A DNA stretch of 64,000 bases from Virgibacillus necropolis (GCF_002224365.1 NZ_CP022437.1:992001-1056000); one strand, 5' to 3'. Shown: positions 53,104 through 62,039, counted from the first letter of the stretch. The notes: a model not told the origin generated them from the letters alone. Numbers and translations are program-made.

Positions 53104-53143
53104 TAAGCCCCATAACCATATTTGGTTACTGGGGCTTGTTTTA
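53104..53143 (+). terminator. Terminator of the ulaBA operon
   Basis: AAGCCCCATAACC and GGTTACTGGGGCTT pair with one bulge and lead into GTTTT. Confidence 0.88.
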
Positions 53144-53208
53144 CTTTAGGTACGAAGTGTTAAAAATACTAAACATACTAGAGTCATCTCTACTTTTTAA
53201 AAATAACT

Positions 53209-54726
53209 TTACCGGGTCCCGTTTCTAATATTTTCAAACACCTTCTTAGTAGAATCACTGACTTCCGCATTAAAATACGGTTCATAAGATTCGATAGGAG
53301 GCTTTTTGGTTAAATAGACAGCAAGTAAAACTCCTAGTAAAGAGGTAGAAATAGCTATTACAAATGGAAGCGGTAAGCCTATAGTCTTGGTTATGACATA
53401 CACGACGGAACCAATAATTATGCCTGCATATGCTCCTGCCCTGTTCATTCGTTTCCAATAAAGGCCTAAGAAGACGACCCAAAAAAACGCGGCGCCAAAC
53501 CCTCCATAAATATAAACAAATCCCATCGCTAAAAACCATGGGGGTTTAATAGCAAGGAGGACTGCAACGATTGCAATACCGAATATACTTACTCGAAGCC
53601 AATTTTTAAAACCTTTGTCACTAATTTTTTTCGGAAATATATTTAAATACACATCATAATAAAGCGAAGTAGCACAGTGTAAGAGCATTGAATTTGCAGT
53701 TGATATAGCGGCTGCACAAATAGCAACCAGTGTTATTGCTCCAATTATGGAAGGTGTGTACTCTTGTATAATTAATGGAACAATGTAATCTGTCGTTTTC
53801 CCTGCAGGTATGCTTGGGATTAAAACCTTTGAACCCAGTCCTATTACAATTAATGGTCCCATTATGAATATCAAAACAATGATTGTTCCCATGACCTGCA
53901 AAATCGCTACTTTAATATTTTTAGGAGCCAACATTCTTGCAACCCAATGTGGTGAAGAAGGGGTTCCTAGGGAGTTCGAAATAAAAATGGAAAACAAAGT
54001 CGCAAGTCCAAACGTCCCTAGGGGAGAAAGAAGTATTCCCTCTTCAAGTGACGGACCACCTACATAGGTTGGAGCAGTTGTAGTCGAAAGCGTTTCTACT
54101 ATATTCTCCATTCCACCAGTCACCGATAAGACCACACCACATGTTAATATTACTCCGATCATAATAAGAATTGTGTTTAGTGTATCTGTGGCTGCAACGG
54201 ACCAAAATCCACCAAAGCTTGTTAGTAATATAAATAATAGAAAGGCAAATATGGCAATTTCATAATCAATTCCTGTTATCGTTGAAAACACAATTCCGAA
54301 GCCAATTATCTGGATATTAACCAAAAGCAAATAACCGACTAACATTAAGATCCCTACTATTGCTTGCAAGCTACTTTTTTTCATAAAAGGTTCGAAACGA
54401 AAGCGAATAAATTCCGGGAATGTCCTTGCCGGCGTTTCTGGTCGTCTTATTTTATATGCAACAATTGGGATTAAGGCGCCCCCAAAGGCCCAGCCTGCTA
54501 CCCAACCTATAATTGCTGCAACTCCTGAACTGTACAAATAGCCAGGCACCCCTATTACGGAAGCGACACTCACCCATGTAGCTGCTGTTGTACCAATACC
54601 TAAAAGTAATCCCATTCTATGTCCACCAGTCGTAAAATCATCTATTGATTCTACAGCTTTAAGGCTTTTTACATTTGTCCAAATGAGAAAAACAACGTAA
54701 AACCCAAATATTATTATGTACCACAT
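53209..54726 (-). CDS. Sodium:solute symporter under SAM-riboswitch control (probable methionine-related transporter)
   Basis: The 505-residue SSS-family protein has about 13 membrane segments (YVVFLIWTNVKSLKAVESID, DDFTTGGHRMGLLLGIGTTA, TDTLNTILIMIGVILTCGVV). Position 54738 offers a GTG, but the ATG at 54726 has GGGGTGA upstream. It follows a 44-residue membrane protein and a SAM-I riboswitch in one transcription unit, so it is expressed when S-adenosylmethionine is low. That argues for methionine or a precursor as substrate. The SSS family as such does not prove this. Confidence 0.88.
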   Translation of the reverse strand: MWYIIIFGFYVVFLIWTNVKSLKAVESIDDFTTGGHRMGLLLGIGTTAATWVSVASVIGVPGYLYSSGVAAIIGWVAGWAFGGALIPIVAYKIRRPETPARTFPEFIRFRFEPFMKKSSLQAIVGILMLVGYLLLVNIQIIGFGIVFSTITGIDYEIAIFAFLLFILLTSFGGFWSVAATDTLNTILIMIGVILTCGVVLSVTGGMENIVETLSTTTAPTYVGGPSLEEGILLSPLGTFGLATLFSIFISNSLGTPSSPHWVARMLAPKNIKVAILQVMGTIIVLIFIMGPLIVIGLGSKVLIPSIPAGKTTDYIVPLIIQEYTPSIIGAITLVAICAAAISTANSMLLHCATSLYYDVYLNIFPKKISDKGFKNWLRVSIFGIAIVAVLLAIKPPWFLAMGFVYIYGGFGAAFFWVVFLGLYWKRMNRAGAYAGIIIGSVVYVITKTIGLPLPFVIAISTSLLGVLLAVYLTKKPPIESYEPYFNAEVSDSTKKVFENIRNGTR

Positions 54727-54749
54727 CGTTCTAGTCACCCCTTCCTCTA

Positions 54750-54884
54750 TTATTTATACTTAAATATTCGCCCCGTAGCTCCCCAACGCTTGACACCTGA
54801 CTTTTCAACTTTATAACAAAGAAACGTACTTAATATAAAACTAAACAGCATCGTTCCAATCCAAATCATGATTGCTATAAACAT
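54750..54884 (-). CDS. 44-residue membrane protein, symporter accessory type
   Basis: The frame begins MFIAIMIWIGTMLFSFILST and ends with a basic tail RWGATGRIFKYK. It is one membrane segment plus a cytoplasmic tail. GAGGGG precedes its ATG and it ends 23 bases before the symporter's start. Tiny membrane partners encoded before SSS symporters are known; this is probably one of them. It is too short for most gene callers. Confidence 0.7.
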   Translation of the reverse strand: MFIAIMIWIGTMLFSFILSTFLCYKVEKSGVKRWGATGRIFKYK

Positions 54885-54931
54885 CTAAAAAAGCCCCTCT
54901 CGTTTAGTAAATTGAATAATAATATCAAAAA

Positions 54932-54964
54932 TTAAAAACCCCTTCTATAAATAAGAAGAGGTTC
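54932..54964 (-). terminator. Riboswitch expression-platform terminator
   Basis: On the minus strand AACCTCTTCT-loop-AGAAGGGGTT is followed by TTTAATTTTT. Its 5' arm, CTCTTCTTAT, can instead pair with ATAAGAAGAG at the 3' side of the aptamer P1 helix, making an antiterminator. Confidence 0.88.
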
Positions 54965-54982
54965 ACATGCCGTGGCTAGTTG

Positions 54983-55088
54983 CTCTTCTTATCTTCAAGC
55001 TTTACACTTCTGGAGTTGGCACAGTACTTAAATTTGTCTGCTGCCGAGGTATCCTAGGGCCAGTCCCTCCACCTCTCTGGATAAGAAA
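54983..55088 (-). promoter_or_regulatory. SAM-I (S-box) riboswitch aptamer
   Basis: On the minus strand the sequence reads CTTATCCAGAGAGGTGGAGG, then GACTGGCCCTA, GGCAGC, GTGCCAACTCCAG and a closing GATAAG, which is the conserved S-box order with P1 closed by CTTATC/GATAAG. It is followed by mutually exclusive antiterminator and terminator helices. When SAM binds, P1 is stabilised, the terminator forms and the symporter is turned off. Confidence 0.92.
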
Positions 55089-55119
55089 ATTACATATTCA
55101 ATTAATAGATAATAACTAG

Positions 55120-55147
55120 CATATATGTAACTACTATTTAATGTCAA
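55120..55147 (-). promoter_or_regulatory. Sigma-A promoter of the riboswitch-symporter unit
   Basis: TTGACA (55147-55142) and TATATG (55125-55120) are 16 bases apart on the minus strand; transcription would begin about 25 bases before the aptamer. Confidence 0.65.
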
Positions 55148-55235
55148 GGAATATTTTGAAAGTTATTTATAATTAGCAATTCGGGTTGAAAACGTTTTAA
55201 AAGTTTTTTCAATGCCACCTAATATGAACACCTGA

Positions 55236-55373
55236 ATTGGAGTCAGAGAAGTAGTGTTTGGTGTGGGTGACCGGAGTATTCGGAGACTAAGGAATCTTGA
55301 AAAAGGTGACCCATTGATTCTTATTAAATACTAGGGAAAGACCTACACCTACAAAAGGACTAAAAACGAATAA
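55236..55373 (+). pseudogene. C-terminal fragment resembling a class D sortase, interrupted by a stop
   Basis: The frame IGVREVVFGVGDRSIRRLRN, LEKGDPLILIKY, stop, GKTYTYKRTKNE recalls the sortase sequence around GHRDTVFRRLGELKKGD and the next beta strands. There is no N-terminal domain or catalytic TLxTC end. The terminator at 55387-55424 follows it. The identification is tentative. Confidence 0.35.
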
Positions 55374-55386
55374 TTATTATTAATAT

Positions 55387-55424
55387 AGCCGCATTTTTCA
55401 AATAGAAGAATGCGGCTTTGTTTC
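55387..55424 (+). terminator. Terminator after the sortase-like fragment
   Basis: AGCCGCATT and AATGCGGCT form a perfect 9-bp stem, then TTGTTTCG. Confidence 0.85.
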
Positions 55425-55609
55425 GTTATATTTCCTGTTTAACTTTACGGGTACCACTCAAATAAAACTCTGAATTTTTCCCTCACATCAACATTGAACC
55501 CATCATTTTGTCTAACTCCTTGGTTAGTATTTTTGTATCCAAGTATTTTAGGTGGAATGTATTTAAGTACTTTTGCATACAATTATTTATGTATAAGGAG
55601 GAGGAGGCT

Positions 55610-56299
55610 ATGGATAATTTTTTCCCTTCAGATTCAGAAGTTTTATCCACTAGAAATTTTGCATATAGCGAAATTAAAAAGCAGATTATCAAAGGTCAGT
55701 TAGAACCAGATGCAACTATCATTGAAGAAAAATTGGCTAAAAACTTACAGATTAGCAGAACCCCGTTACGTGAAGCCCTTCATAGGTTAGAATGGGAAAA
55801 ATTCGTTGATCGTAAACGTAATGGCCGCCTAAAGGTTGCCTCAATTTCAATTGAGGAAGTAAAAGAATTATTTAGTGTCAGAAGGGTTCTGGAATGCATG
55901 ATTGTAGTAAATGCAGCCCAAAATGCTACAAAAGTTGATATTCAAAACCTAGAAAATCTTGTTGAGATGGCCTCGTTAGTATCATCTGAAAATAATATAG
56001 AAGACATACTTTCATATGGTAATAGATTCCATTCGTATTTATATGACATTAGCGGTCACAAAACTGCTGTGAAAATTTTATATCAATTAAATGACCGTAT
56101 CAGCAGGTATCGACGATTGGTTCCTATTGAAAACCTTAAAAACCAAAAACCCGCTAGTAACGGTCATAAAACAATTTTAATTAATATGGAAAAGAGAGAT
56201 TTGCCTGGCGTTGAAAAGGCAATGGAGGATCATATTAATCATAGTTTGGAAGCCTCAATCAAGATAATTAAAAAGTATAAAGCAATTAATAAATTGTAG
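55610..56299 (+). CDS. GntR-family regulator, FCD subfamily, of the sulfur/tricarboxylate-type cluster
   Basis: The 229-residue protein has a winged helix-turn-helix (YSEIKKQIIKGQLEPDATII, then ISRTPLREALHRLEWEKFV) and an FCD domain (RRVLECMIVVNAAQNATK; GNRFHSYLYDISG; MEDHINHSLEASI). AAGGAGGAGGAGG precedes the ATG at 55610; the frame is open further upstream but without a site. It is the first gene of a six-gene plus-strand cluster, 10 bases before the PLP lyase, and so is probably its autoregulated controller. Confidence 0.92.
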   Translation: MDNFFPSDSEVLSTRNFAYSEIKKQIIKGQLEPDATIIEEKLAKNLQISRTPLREALHRLEWEKFVDRKRNGRLKVASISIEEVKELFSVRRVLECMIVVNAAQNATKVDIQNLENLVEMASLVSSENNIEDILSYGNRFHSYLYDISGHKTAVKILYQLNDRISRYRRLVPIENLKNQKPASNGHKTILINMEKRDLPGVEKAMEDHINHSLEASIKIIKKYKAINKL

Positions 56300-56309
56300 G
56301 AGGAATAAA

Positions 56310-57530
56310 ATGATTTCTAAGTGGGGTATAAACACAGATATTATTCATTCAGAATTAAAGCCTGATGAGAAGTCAAGAGCAGTATCACCTGCTATTGTAC
56401 CTGCAGTTGCTTATGCGTTTCCAACTGTTGAAAGCGCTATTGAAGTTGTTTCAGGAGAGTGTGAAGGAAATTACTATGGTAGATATGGTAATCCTACGAC
56501 AAGAGTTCTGGAAGAAAAAATGTCAAAGCTGGAAGGGGGGGAGGATGCAATTGCGGTTAGTAGTGGCATGGCGGCAATTTCCATATCATTATTAAATTAC
56601 CTTAAGGCAGGAGATCATGTAGTTGTTACAAAAGATGTTTATGGTGGAACCCATCATTTCTTAACGGTTTTAGCACCAAGATTTGGAATTGAAGTTGATT
56701 TTGTAGACTGCACAGATTTAAACGCTGTAGAAAATGCACTGAAGTTTAATACCAAAGTTCTATATCTTGAAACACCTTCCAATCCTTGCTTGACCATTTT
56801 AGACCTCAAAAAACTTACTAATCTAGCACATTCTTATAAGGTTCCAGTAATAGTTGACAACACGTTTATGACGCCTATACTCCAAAGCCCAATTGAGCTT
56901 GGGGTAGATGTGGTAGTCCATAGTGGTACGAAATATATTAATGGTCATGGCGATGTTATTGCAGGATTCGTAATTGGGAAAAAGAAAGATATCTCTTTTA
57001 TGAGGAAAAATTTGATGGGTGATTTAGGGCAAAATTTAAATGCCTGGGAATCCTATCTGATTTTAAGAGGCTTAAAAACAATGGGAATTCGCTTGAAACA
57101 ACATGTAGAAAATGCAAAAAAGGTTTCTGAGTTTTTAAATGGGCACAGAGGTATTTCCAAAGTATTTTATCCAGGTTTACCATCACATCGACAACATAGT
57201 TTAGCAAAACAACAAATGAAAGGTTATGGAGGAATAATTTCTTTTGAATTGAAGGGTGGATTTGAAACTGGGGTCGAATTTATTAATCATCTGAAACTAG
57301 CAATGATTTCATTTAGCTTAGGAGATCCTGAAACTTTAGTGCAGCACCCAGCGTCAATGACTCATAATTCGATACCCACCGAACAAAGAGTGGAATTTGG
57401 AATAACAGATGGTTTAATAAGGCTATCAGTTGGTTTAGAAGACGCAAATGATATCATAGATGATTTGGATCAGGCGCTTACAAAGGCATCCACCATACGA
57501 TTAACAAAATATAAATTGAATGCAAAATAG
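56310..57530 (+). CDS. PLP-dependent trans-sulfuration family enzyme (cystathionine/methionine gamma-lyase or synthase type)
   Basis: The 406-residue enzyme has YGRYGNPTTRVLEEKMSKLE, AVSSGMAAISISLL, the substrate-loop VYGGTHHFL, DNTFMTPILQSPIELG and the PLP lysine in VVHSGTKYINGHGDVIAGF. The position occupied by Cys in classical methionine gamma-lyases (YGCT) is Gly here, so cystathionine gamma-lyase, gamma-synthase or a related C-S lyase is more likely. It is co-transcribed with a tripartite tricarboxylate-type transporter and a UroD-family protein, which suggests use of an imported sulfur compound. Confidence 0.88.
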   Translation: MISKWGINTDIIHSELKPDEKSRAVSPAIVPAVAYAFPTVESAIEVVSGECEGNYYGRYGNPTTRVLEEKMSKLEGGEDAIAVSSGMAAISISLLNYLKAGDHVVVTKDVYGGTHHFLTVLAPRFGIEVDFVDCTDLNAVENALKFNTKVLYLETPSNPCLTILDLKKLTNLAHSYKVPVIVDNTFMTPILQSPIELGVDVVVHSGTKYINGHGDVIAGFVIGKKKDISFMRKNLMGDLGQNLNAWESYLILRGLKTMGIRLKQHVENAKKVSEFLNGHRGISKVFYPGLPSHRQHSLAKQQMKGYGGIISFELKGGFETGVEFINHLKLAMISFSLGDPETLVQHPASMTHNSIPTEQRVEFGITDGLIRLSVGLEDANDIIDDLDQALTKASTIRLTKYKLNAK

Positions 57531-57551
57531 GTGATGAGGGAGATGAATGTA

Positions 57552-58547
57552 ATGAAAATTAGAAAGGTTAACCTTTTAATTTTGCTGCTGGTAAGTTTAG
57601 TGTTTGCCCTTGCAGGTTGTAATCAGTCTTCGGAAAAAGCATCTGGAAATGAAGGCCTTGGAGATTATCCATCGCAGCCAATTGAAGCTATTATTGCGTT
57701 TAATGCTGGTGGCGGTACGGACGTTGCCGCAAGAACTGTCTTAAGATATGCAGAGGAATATGCAGACACAAGTTTTGCAGTTTTAAATAAGCCCGGAGCA
57801 GCTGGAGAAATTGGATTTACTACATTGGCGAATGCTGAGCCAGATGGTTATACCATTGGAATGATCAATCCTCCTACAACCTTATTACATCCGATTCAAA
57901 GGCCAGATGAAGTTAAATACACATTAGATGATTTTAAGTTAATAGCAAACGTTGTATCCGATCCGGGTGCATTAGTTGTAAAAGCGGACAGTTCGATTAA
58001 TTCTTTGAAGGATTTATTTGACGCTGTTAGGAAAAAGCCAGATTTAAACTTAGCATACGGCGGTCCAGGAACCTCTGAAGCTTTAACGCTTAGAAGAATA
58101 GAGGAAATGGAGGACATTTCCTTTAACAAAATTCCATTTGAAGGAACCTCCCCTGCATTATCTGCTCTATTGGGTGGACATGTAGAAGTTCTTATTACAA
58201 ATGCTTCGGAAGTTGTATCACAACTTAAAGACGGGAAAATAAAGGTTCTAGCAGTAGGTGCAGAAGAGCGGATAGATATGATGCCTGATGTACCAACTTA
58301 TAAGGAAGAAGGATTGGATTTAATACAAGTATCTATGAGAGGTTTCGCAGCACCTAAAGGAATCAGTGATGAGCAACAAAAGTTTCTTGCCGACGTAATT
58401 AAGAAAACAATGGAAGATGAAGAGTTTCAAAAAAAGGCTGAGGAAATGGCACTTCCCTTAGACTACAAGGGACCTGAAGAATATAAGGAATTCTTAGAAG
58501 ATATGAATAAAGATTTGCAAGAAGAGTACGAAAAAAACCCTTGGTAA
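57552..58547 (+). CDS. tctC: Tripartite tricarboxylate transporter, binding lipoprotein (TctC/Bug family)
   Basis: The 331-residue protein has a lipoprotein signal (LVFALAGCNQSS) and the Bug fold: YPSQPIEAIIAFNAGGGTDV, NKPGAAGEIGFTTLANAEPD, YGGPGTSEALTLRRIEEM and a late RGFAAPKGISDEQQKFLAD. Several in-frame starts exist from 57531 on; ATG 57552 has GAGGGAG at nine bases. It captures an organic acid for the TctAB channel. Confidence 0.92.
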   Translation: MKIRKVNLLILLLVSLVFALAGCNQSSEKASGNEGLGDYPSQPIEAIIAFNAGGGTDVAARTVLRYAEEYADTSFAVLNKPGAAGEIGFTTLANAEPDGYTIGMINPPTTLLHPIQRPDEVKYTLDDFKLIANVVSDPGALVVKADSSINSLKDLFDAVRKKPDLNLAYGGPGTSEALTLRRIEEMEDISFNKIPFEGTSPALSALLGGHVEVLITNASEVVSQLKDGKIKVLAVGAEERIDMMPDVPTYKEEGLDLIQVSMRGFAAPKGISDEQQKFLADVIKKTMEDEEFQKKAEEMALPLDYKGPEEYKEFLEDMNKDLQEEYEKNPW

Positions 58548-58568
58548 GAAGCTTGAATTTTAAAATAG

Positions 58569-58599
58569 GAAGGCTGAAAGACAATCTCTTTCAGCCTTC
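58569..58599 (+). promoter_or_regulatory. Intercistronic hairpin between tctC and tctB
   Basis: GAAGGCTGAAAGA and TCTTTCAGCCTTC form a perfect 13-bp stem with a 5-base loop and no T-run. Such hairpins after binding-protein genes commonly protect the upstream message and lower downstream expression. Confidence 0.7.
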
Positions 58600-58618
58600 A
58601 CTTAAAGGAGGGGGATCT

Positions 58619-59059
58619 ATGCAATTTGTAACAATTATATTTATCTACATTCTTAGTGGTTATTTTTATTTTGAAGCGTCGGGCTTTAGGGAGAATGCTG
58701 GTATATTTCCTGAAATGGTCAGTTTAATACTGCTAGTACTAAATACTATTTATCTCTTTCAGGAGCTTAAAGAAAAAAGAAAGATTAGTAAGAACAATAG
58801 TGGAAAAAGCACGATTGTTAAACCCACAAAACAATTTTATGTTATAACTATTGCTTCTATTGGATATGTAGCATTATTAAATGTGATCGGGTTCTTAATT
58901 TTAACACCAATGTATCTTGCGCTTATTATGTTCTATTTAGGAGGAAAAAGGAAAAAAGTTATATTTCCTATCGTAATTGTGTTTACATTCGCAGTATATA
59001 TATCTTTTTCCTCTTTACTTAATATTTCTATTCCACAGGGAATCATTTTTAACTTATAA
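58619..59059 (+). CDS. tctB: Tripartite tricarboxylate transporter, small membrane subunit (TctB)
   Basis: The 146-residue protein has four membrane segments (FVTIIFIYILSGYFYFEASG; FPEMVSLILLVLNTIYLFQE; two more C-terminal). The ATG at 58619 has AAAGGAGGGGG upstream; the earlier in-frame start at 58541 would run through the hairpin and is rejected. Confidence 0.9.
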   Translation: MQFVTIIFIYILSGYFYFEASGFRENAGIFPEMVSLILLVLNTIYLFQELKEKRKISKNNSGKSTIVKPTKQFYVITIASIGYVALLNVIGFLILTPMYLALIMFYLGGKRKKVIFPIVIVFTFAVYISFSSLLNISIPQGIIFNL

Positions 59060-59075
59060 CGGAGGTGATTAGTTT

Positions 59076-60578
59076 ATGGATGCGGTTTTTGAAGCCTTAC
59101 TAAATACATTAGGTTGGTATAACATATTAATTATTTTCATTGGTGCTTTTGCGGGGATTATTGTTGGTTGTATACCGGGTTTTAACGCTTCAGTAGGTGT
59201 GGCGTTGACTATTCCGCTTACATTTAGTTTTCCTCCAGATACTGGACTTATATTACTAGTTTCAATATATGCTGGCGCAATTTACGGGGGATCGATAGCT
59301 GCAATTTTAATTAATACCCCGGGAGAACCAGGCAATATTATTACCGCAATGGACGGTTATAATATGACAAAGCAGGGCCTTGGAAGCAAGGCTCTTGGGA
59401 TGGCGGCTATTGCATCTTGGATAGGCGGAACTATTAGTGCTATCTTTCTTTTTTTGGTGGCACCACCTTTATCTAAGATAACATTAATGTTTGGGCCATT
59501 TGAAATGTTTCTACTAGCTATTTTTGGCTTATCTCTTATTGTAGGGTTATCTAAAGAGTCTTTAGTAAAAGGTTTAATATCCGGCGGGCTAGGAGTTCTA
59601 TTTGCTACTGTAGGAATAGATACTATTACTGGTACTTATCGATATACTTTTGAGACCCCAGCATTATATCAAGGTATATCACTAGTTGGTTTGGTTATTG
59701 GTTTATATTCATTGGGAGCTGTCTTCGAGCTAGCGGAAACGAAGTCCTCTACGATTCAAACTGATGGAATAAAGATAGATAGAAAACATCTACTTCCTAC
59801 TTGGAAGGATATTAAAAAGACTTACAAAACTATTATTAGAAGTGGGGTAATCGGTACATTTGCCGGGATAACTCCTGGTGCCGGTATGAGTATTGGATCC
59901 GCCATTAGCTGGGATGTGGCAAGACGAGGTTCGAAAAACCCTGATAACTTTGGTAAGGGTGAAATAGAAGGCTTGGCAGCATCTGAATCTGGAAATAATG
60001 GGGTTGTAGGTGGTTCTTTGATTCCACTAATAACATTAGGAATACCTGGTAATTCCGTTTCTGCAATATTTTTAGGGGGATTATTAATTCACGGCTTACG
60101 TCCAGGTGCTGAATTATTTACAACACACGCAACCGTCACCTATGGTTTGATATGGGGATTTGTCTTTGCAAACTTTGTCATGATCATTATTGGGCTTAGT
60201 GCATCAAGATTTTTTGCGAAATTGGCGGTTATACCGGTGTACATTTTGGCTCCATTAATTTTTGTTATAAGCACAGCAGGTACTCTAGCAGATAGAAATC
60301 TTATATTCGATGTTGCTATTATGTTGGCATTTGGTATACTTGGATATTTCTTAATTAAGGTAGGTATTCCTTTAGTTCCACTCGTTTTAGGATTTATCCT
60401 AGGACCAATTGCTGAATCTGAGATGAGAAGGGCATTATTAATTACTCAAGGAGATGTAACACCTTATTTAACAGAACCTATTGCCATTTTATTAATCGTT
60501 CTAATCATACTAAGTTTATTTGGAACCCAACTGAAAGATTTAATAACAACTATGTTTGGAAGAAAAAAAGAAAATTAG
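59076..60578 (+). CDS. tctA: Tripartite tricarboxylate transporter, large membrane subunit (TctA)
   Basis: The 500-residue protein has about 12 membrane segments and the TctA motifs GIIVGCIPGFNASVGVALTI, YAGAIYGGSIAAILINTPGE, FAGITPGAGMSIGSAISW and PLITLGIPGNSVSAIFLGG. CGGAGGTGA precedes the ATG. It is the transport channel, driven by an ion gradient, for the solute bound by TctC. Confidence 0.95.
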   Translation: MDAVFEALLNTLGWYNILIIFIGAFAGIIVGCIPGFNASVGVALTIPLTFSFPPDTGLILLVSIYAGAIYGGSIAAILINTPGEPGNIITAMDGYNMTKQGLGSKALGMAAIASWIGGTISAIFLFLVAPPLSKITLMFGPFEMFLLAIFGLSLIVGLSKESLVKGLISGGLGVLFATVGIDTITGTYRYTFETPALYQGISLVGLVIGLYSLGAVFELAETKSSTIQTDGIKIDRKHLLPTWKDIKKTYKTIIRSGVIGTFAGITPGAGMSIGSAISWDVARRGSKNPDNFGKGEIEGLAASESGNNGVVGGSLIPLITLGIPGNSVSAIFLGGLLIHGLRPGAELFTTHATVTYGLIWGFVFANFVMIIIGLSASRFFAKLAVIPVYILAPLIFVISTAGTLADRNLIFDVAIMLAFGILGYFLIKVGIPLVPLVLGFILGPIAESEMRRALLITQGDVTPYLTEPIAILLIVLIILSLFGTQLKDLITTMFGRKKEN

Positions 60579-60595
60579 GGGGAAAGTAAATTAAT

Positions 60596-61624
60596 ATGAA
60601 ATTATCACATACAGAGAGAATAAAAGCAACCTTGCAAGGCAAGCAGGTAGATCGTTTACCATACAGCTTTTGGACACACTTTCCTACCATTGATTTGGAT
60701 CCTTATAAACTAGCAAATGCAACTTATGAATTTTGTAAAGAATTTGAAGTAGATTTTATTAAGAATATGCCAAATGGTATGTATATGGCTGAAGCTTGGT
60801 CATGTGAATGTGACTATAGTCACATTAGACAAGGTGGGGTAGCAAAAGTCACAAAATTTGCTATTGATAGAGAAGATGATTGGTGCAATTTGAAACAATT
60901 AGATGTTACCTCTGGACCACTTGGAAGAGAACTTAAGTCTTTAGATTATTTAGTGAAAAAAGTCAATAATGATAGACCAGTCATATTCACTATATTCTCC
61001 CCGTTAACAACAGCTAGTAAGATATGTAATTCCATACAACCATATATAGAGAATAGCCCGGATGCGTTAAAAGAAGGATTACAAACTATTACAGAAGTTA
61101 CGATTAGATTTGCAAAAGAAGCATTAAAAAGGGGGTGTGCTGGTGTATTTTTTGCAAATCAACTTGCTTCTGAATTATATATGACAGAAAAACAATATAG
61201 TGAATTTGGCCGACCCTATGATTTAAAATGTTTAAATGCGATAAAAAATGATTCATGGTTTAACGTCATGCATCTACACGGTGAGAAAATATTGTTTGAT
61301 AAAGTAAAAGATTACCCTGTACAGGCAATCAATTGGCATATATGGGATAGTCCTCCTACAGTTGAACATTTTTTTCAAGAAACTGATAAAGTTATTGTAG
61401 GGGGGTTGCAAAGAAGTTTAATTACAAAATGTGATGTAGAGAACCTCAAGACTCAAATTAAAGAAATCAGCAAGAAGTGCAACAAATTGAAACTTATTCT
61501 ATCCCCGGATTGTGTTATACGTTATCCCGTACATAGGGAAGCGATTACTGGAACAAAAGATCAAATTATAAGTCTGACTGAGTCAAAAGATACTAGTGAG
61601 GTTTTACATAAACCTCATCATTAA
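60596..61624 (+). CDS. Uroporphyrinogen decarboxylase-family protein (putative methyltransferase)
   Basis: The 342-residue TIM-barrel protein belongs to the UroD/MtaA/CmuA superfamily: HTERIKATLQGKQVDRLPYS, GCAGVFFANQLASELYMTEK, FNVMHLHGEKILFDKVKDY and LILSPDCVIRYPVHREAI. It is not a haem enzyme: it lacks the rest of the haem pathway and is the last gene of a transporter operon. MtaA/CmuA relatives transfer methyl groups with a zinc H-x-C...C site; here HLHG and the late Cys could be metal ligands, but the exact motif is not conserved. Function within uptake and breakdown of the Tct substrate is inference. Confidence 0.8.
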   Translation: MKLSHTERIKATLQGKQVDRLPYSFWTHFPTIDLDPYKLANATYEFCKEFEVDFIKNMPNGMYMAEAWSCECDYSHIRQGGVAKVTKFAIDREDDWCNLKQLDVTSGPLGRELKSLDYLVKKVNNDRPVIFTIFSPLTTASKICNSIQPYIENSPDALKEGLQTITEVTIRFAKEALKRGCAGVFFANQLASELYMTEKQYSEFGRPYDLKCLNAIKNDSWFNVMHLHGEKILFDKVKDYPVQAINWHIWDSPPTVEHFFQETDKVIVGGLQRSLITKCDVENLKTQIKEISKKCNKLKLILSPDCVIRYPVHREAITGTKDQIISLTESKDTSEVLHKPHH

Positions 61625-61780
61625 AAACACACTTTCTATTCTTCTATCTAACCCTTTATAACAAAATACCAATTACAACAACAATAACCTACCTATTCTT
61701 GGTTAATCAGGTAACCATTCTACTACTATCATTCCTTCTCAAACTATTCGTTCATAAAATGAAAAACTTAATTTCTTTCT

Positions 61781-61828
61781 TTCATATAAAAACAAGTTCA
61801 CGTTTAATTGAATTCGTTTTTATATGAA
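61781..61828. repeat. AT-rich inverted repeat
   Basis: TTCATATAAAAAC (61781-61793) and GTTTTTATATGAA (61816-61828) are exact inverse complements with a 22-base spacer. No gene is visible in 61625-62039 apart from this and the hairpin at 61998. Confidence 0.5.
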
Positions 61829-61997
61829 GTGACATCTAGCTGCAACCCCGAACACTGACACTCAAAAAGAGGAGAACCTTAAGAAACACCTAGTCGTTCG
61901 TTGGATTTGTTTTCTATGATTAACTATAAAAGTAAAGTTATAAAAAATAGGACCCACACAAAATTGAATTGCGAAGGTCTTAGCGTACTGTAAAAAA

Positions 61998-62034
61998 ATC
62001 AGCAGGAGCACAATTCAAATTGTCTCCTACTGAT
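61998..62034 (-). terminator. Terminator of a decayed minus-strand gene
   Basis: ATCAGCAGGAGCACAATT pairs with AATTGTCTCCTACTGAT with small bulges; on the minus strand a seven-T run follows. Confidence 0.8.
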
Positions 62035-62039
62035 CTATT

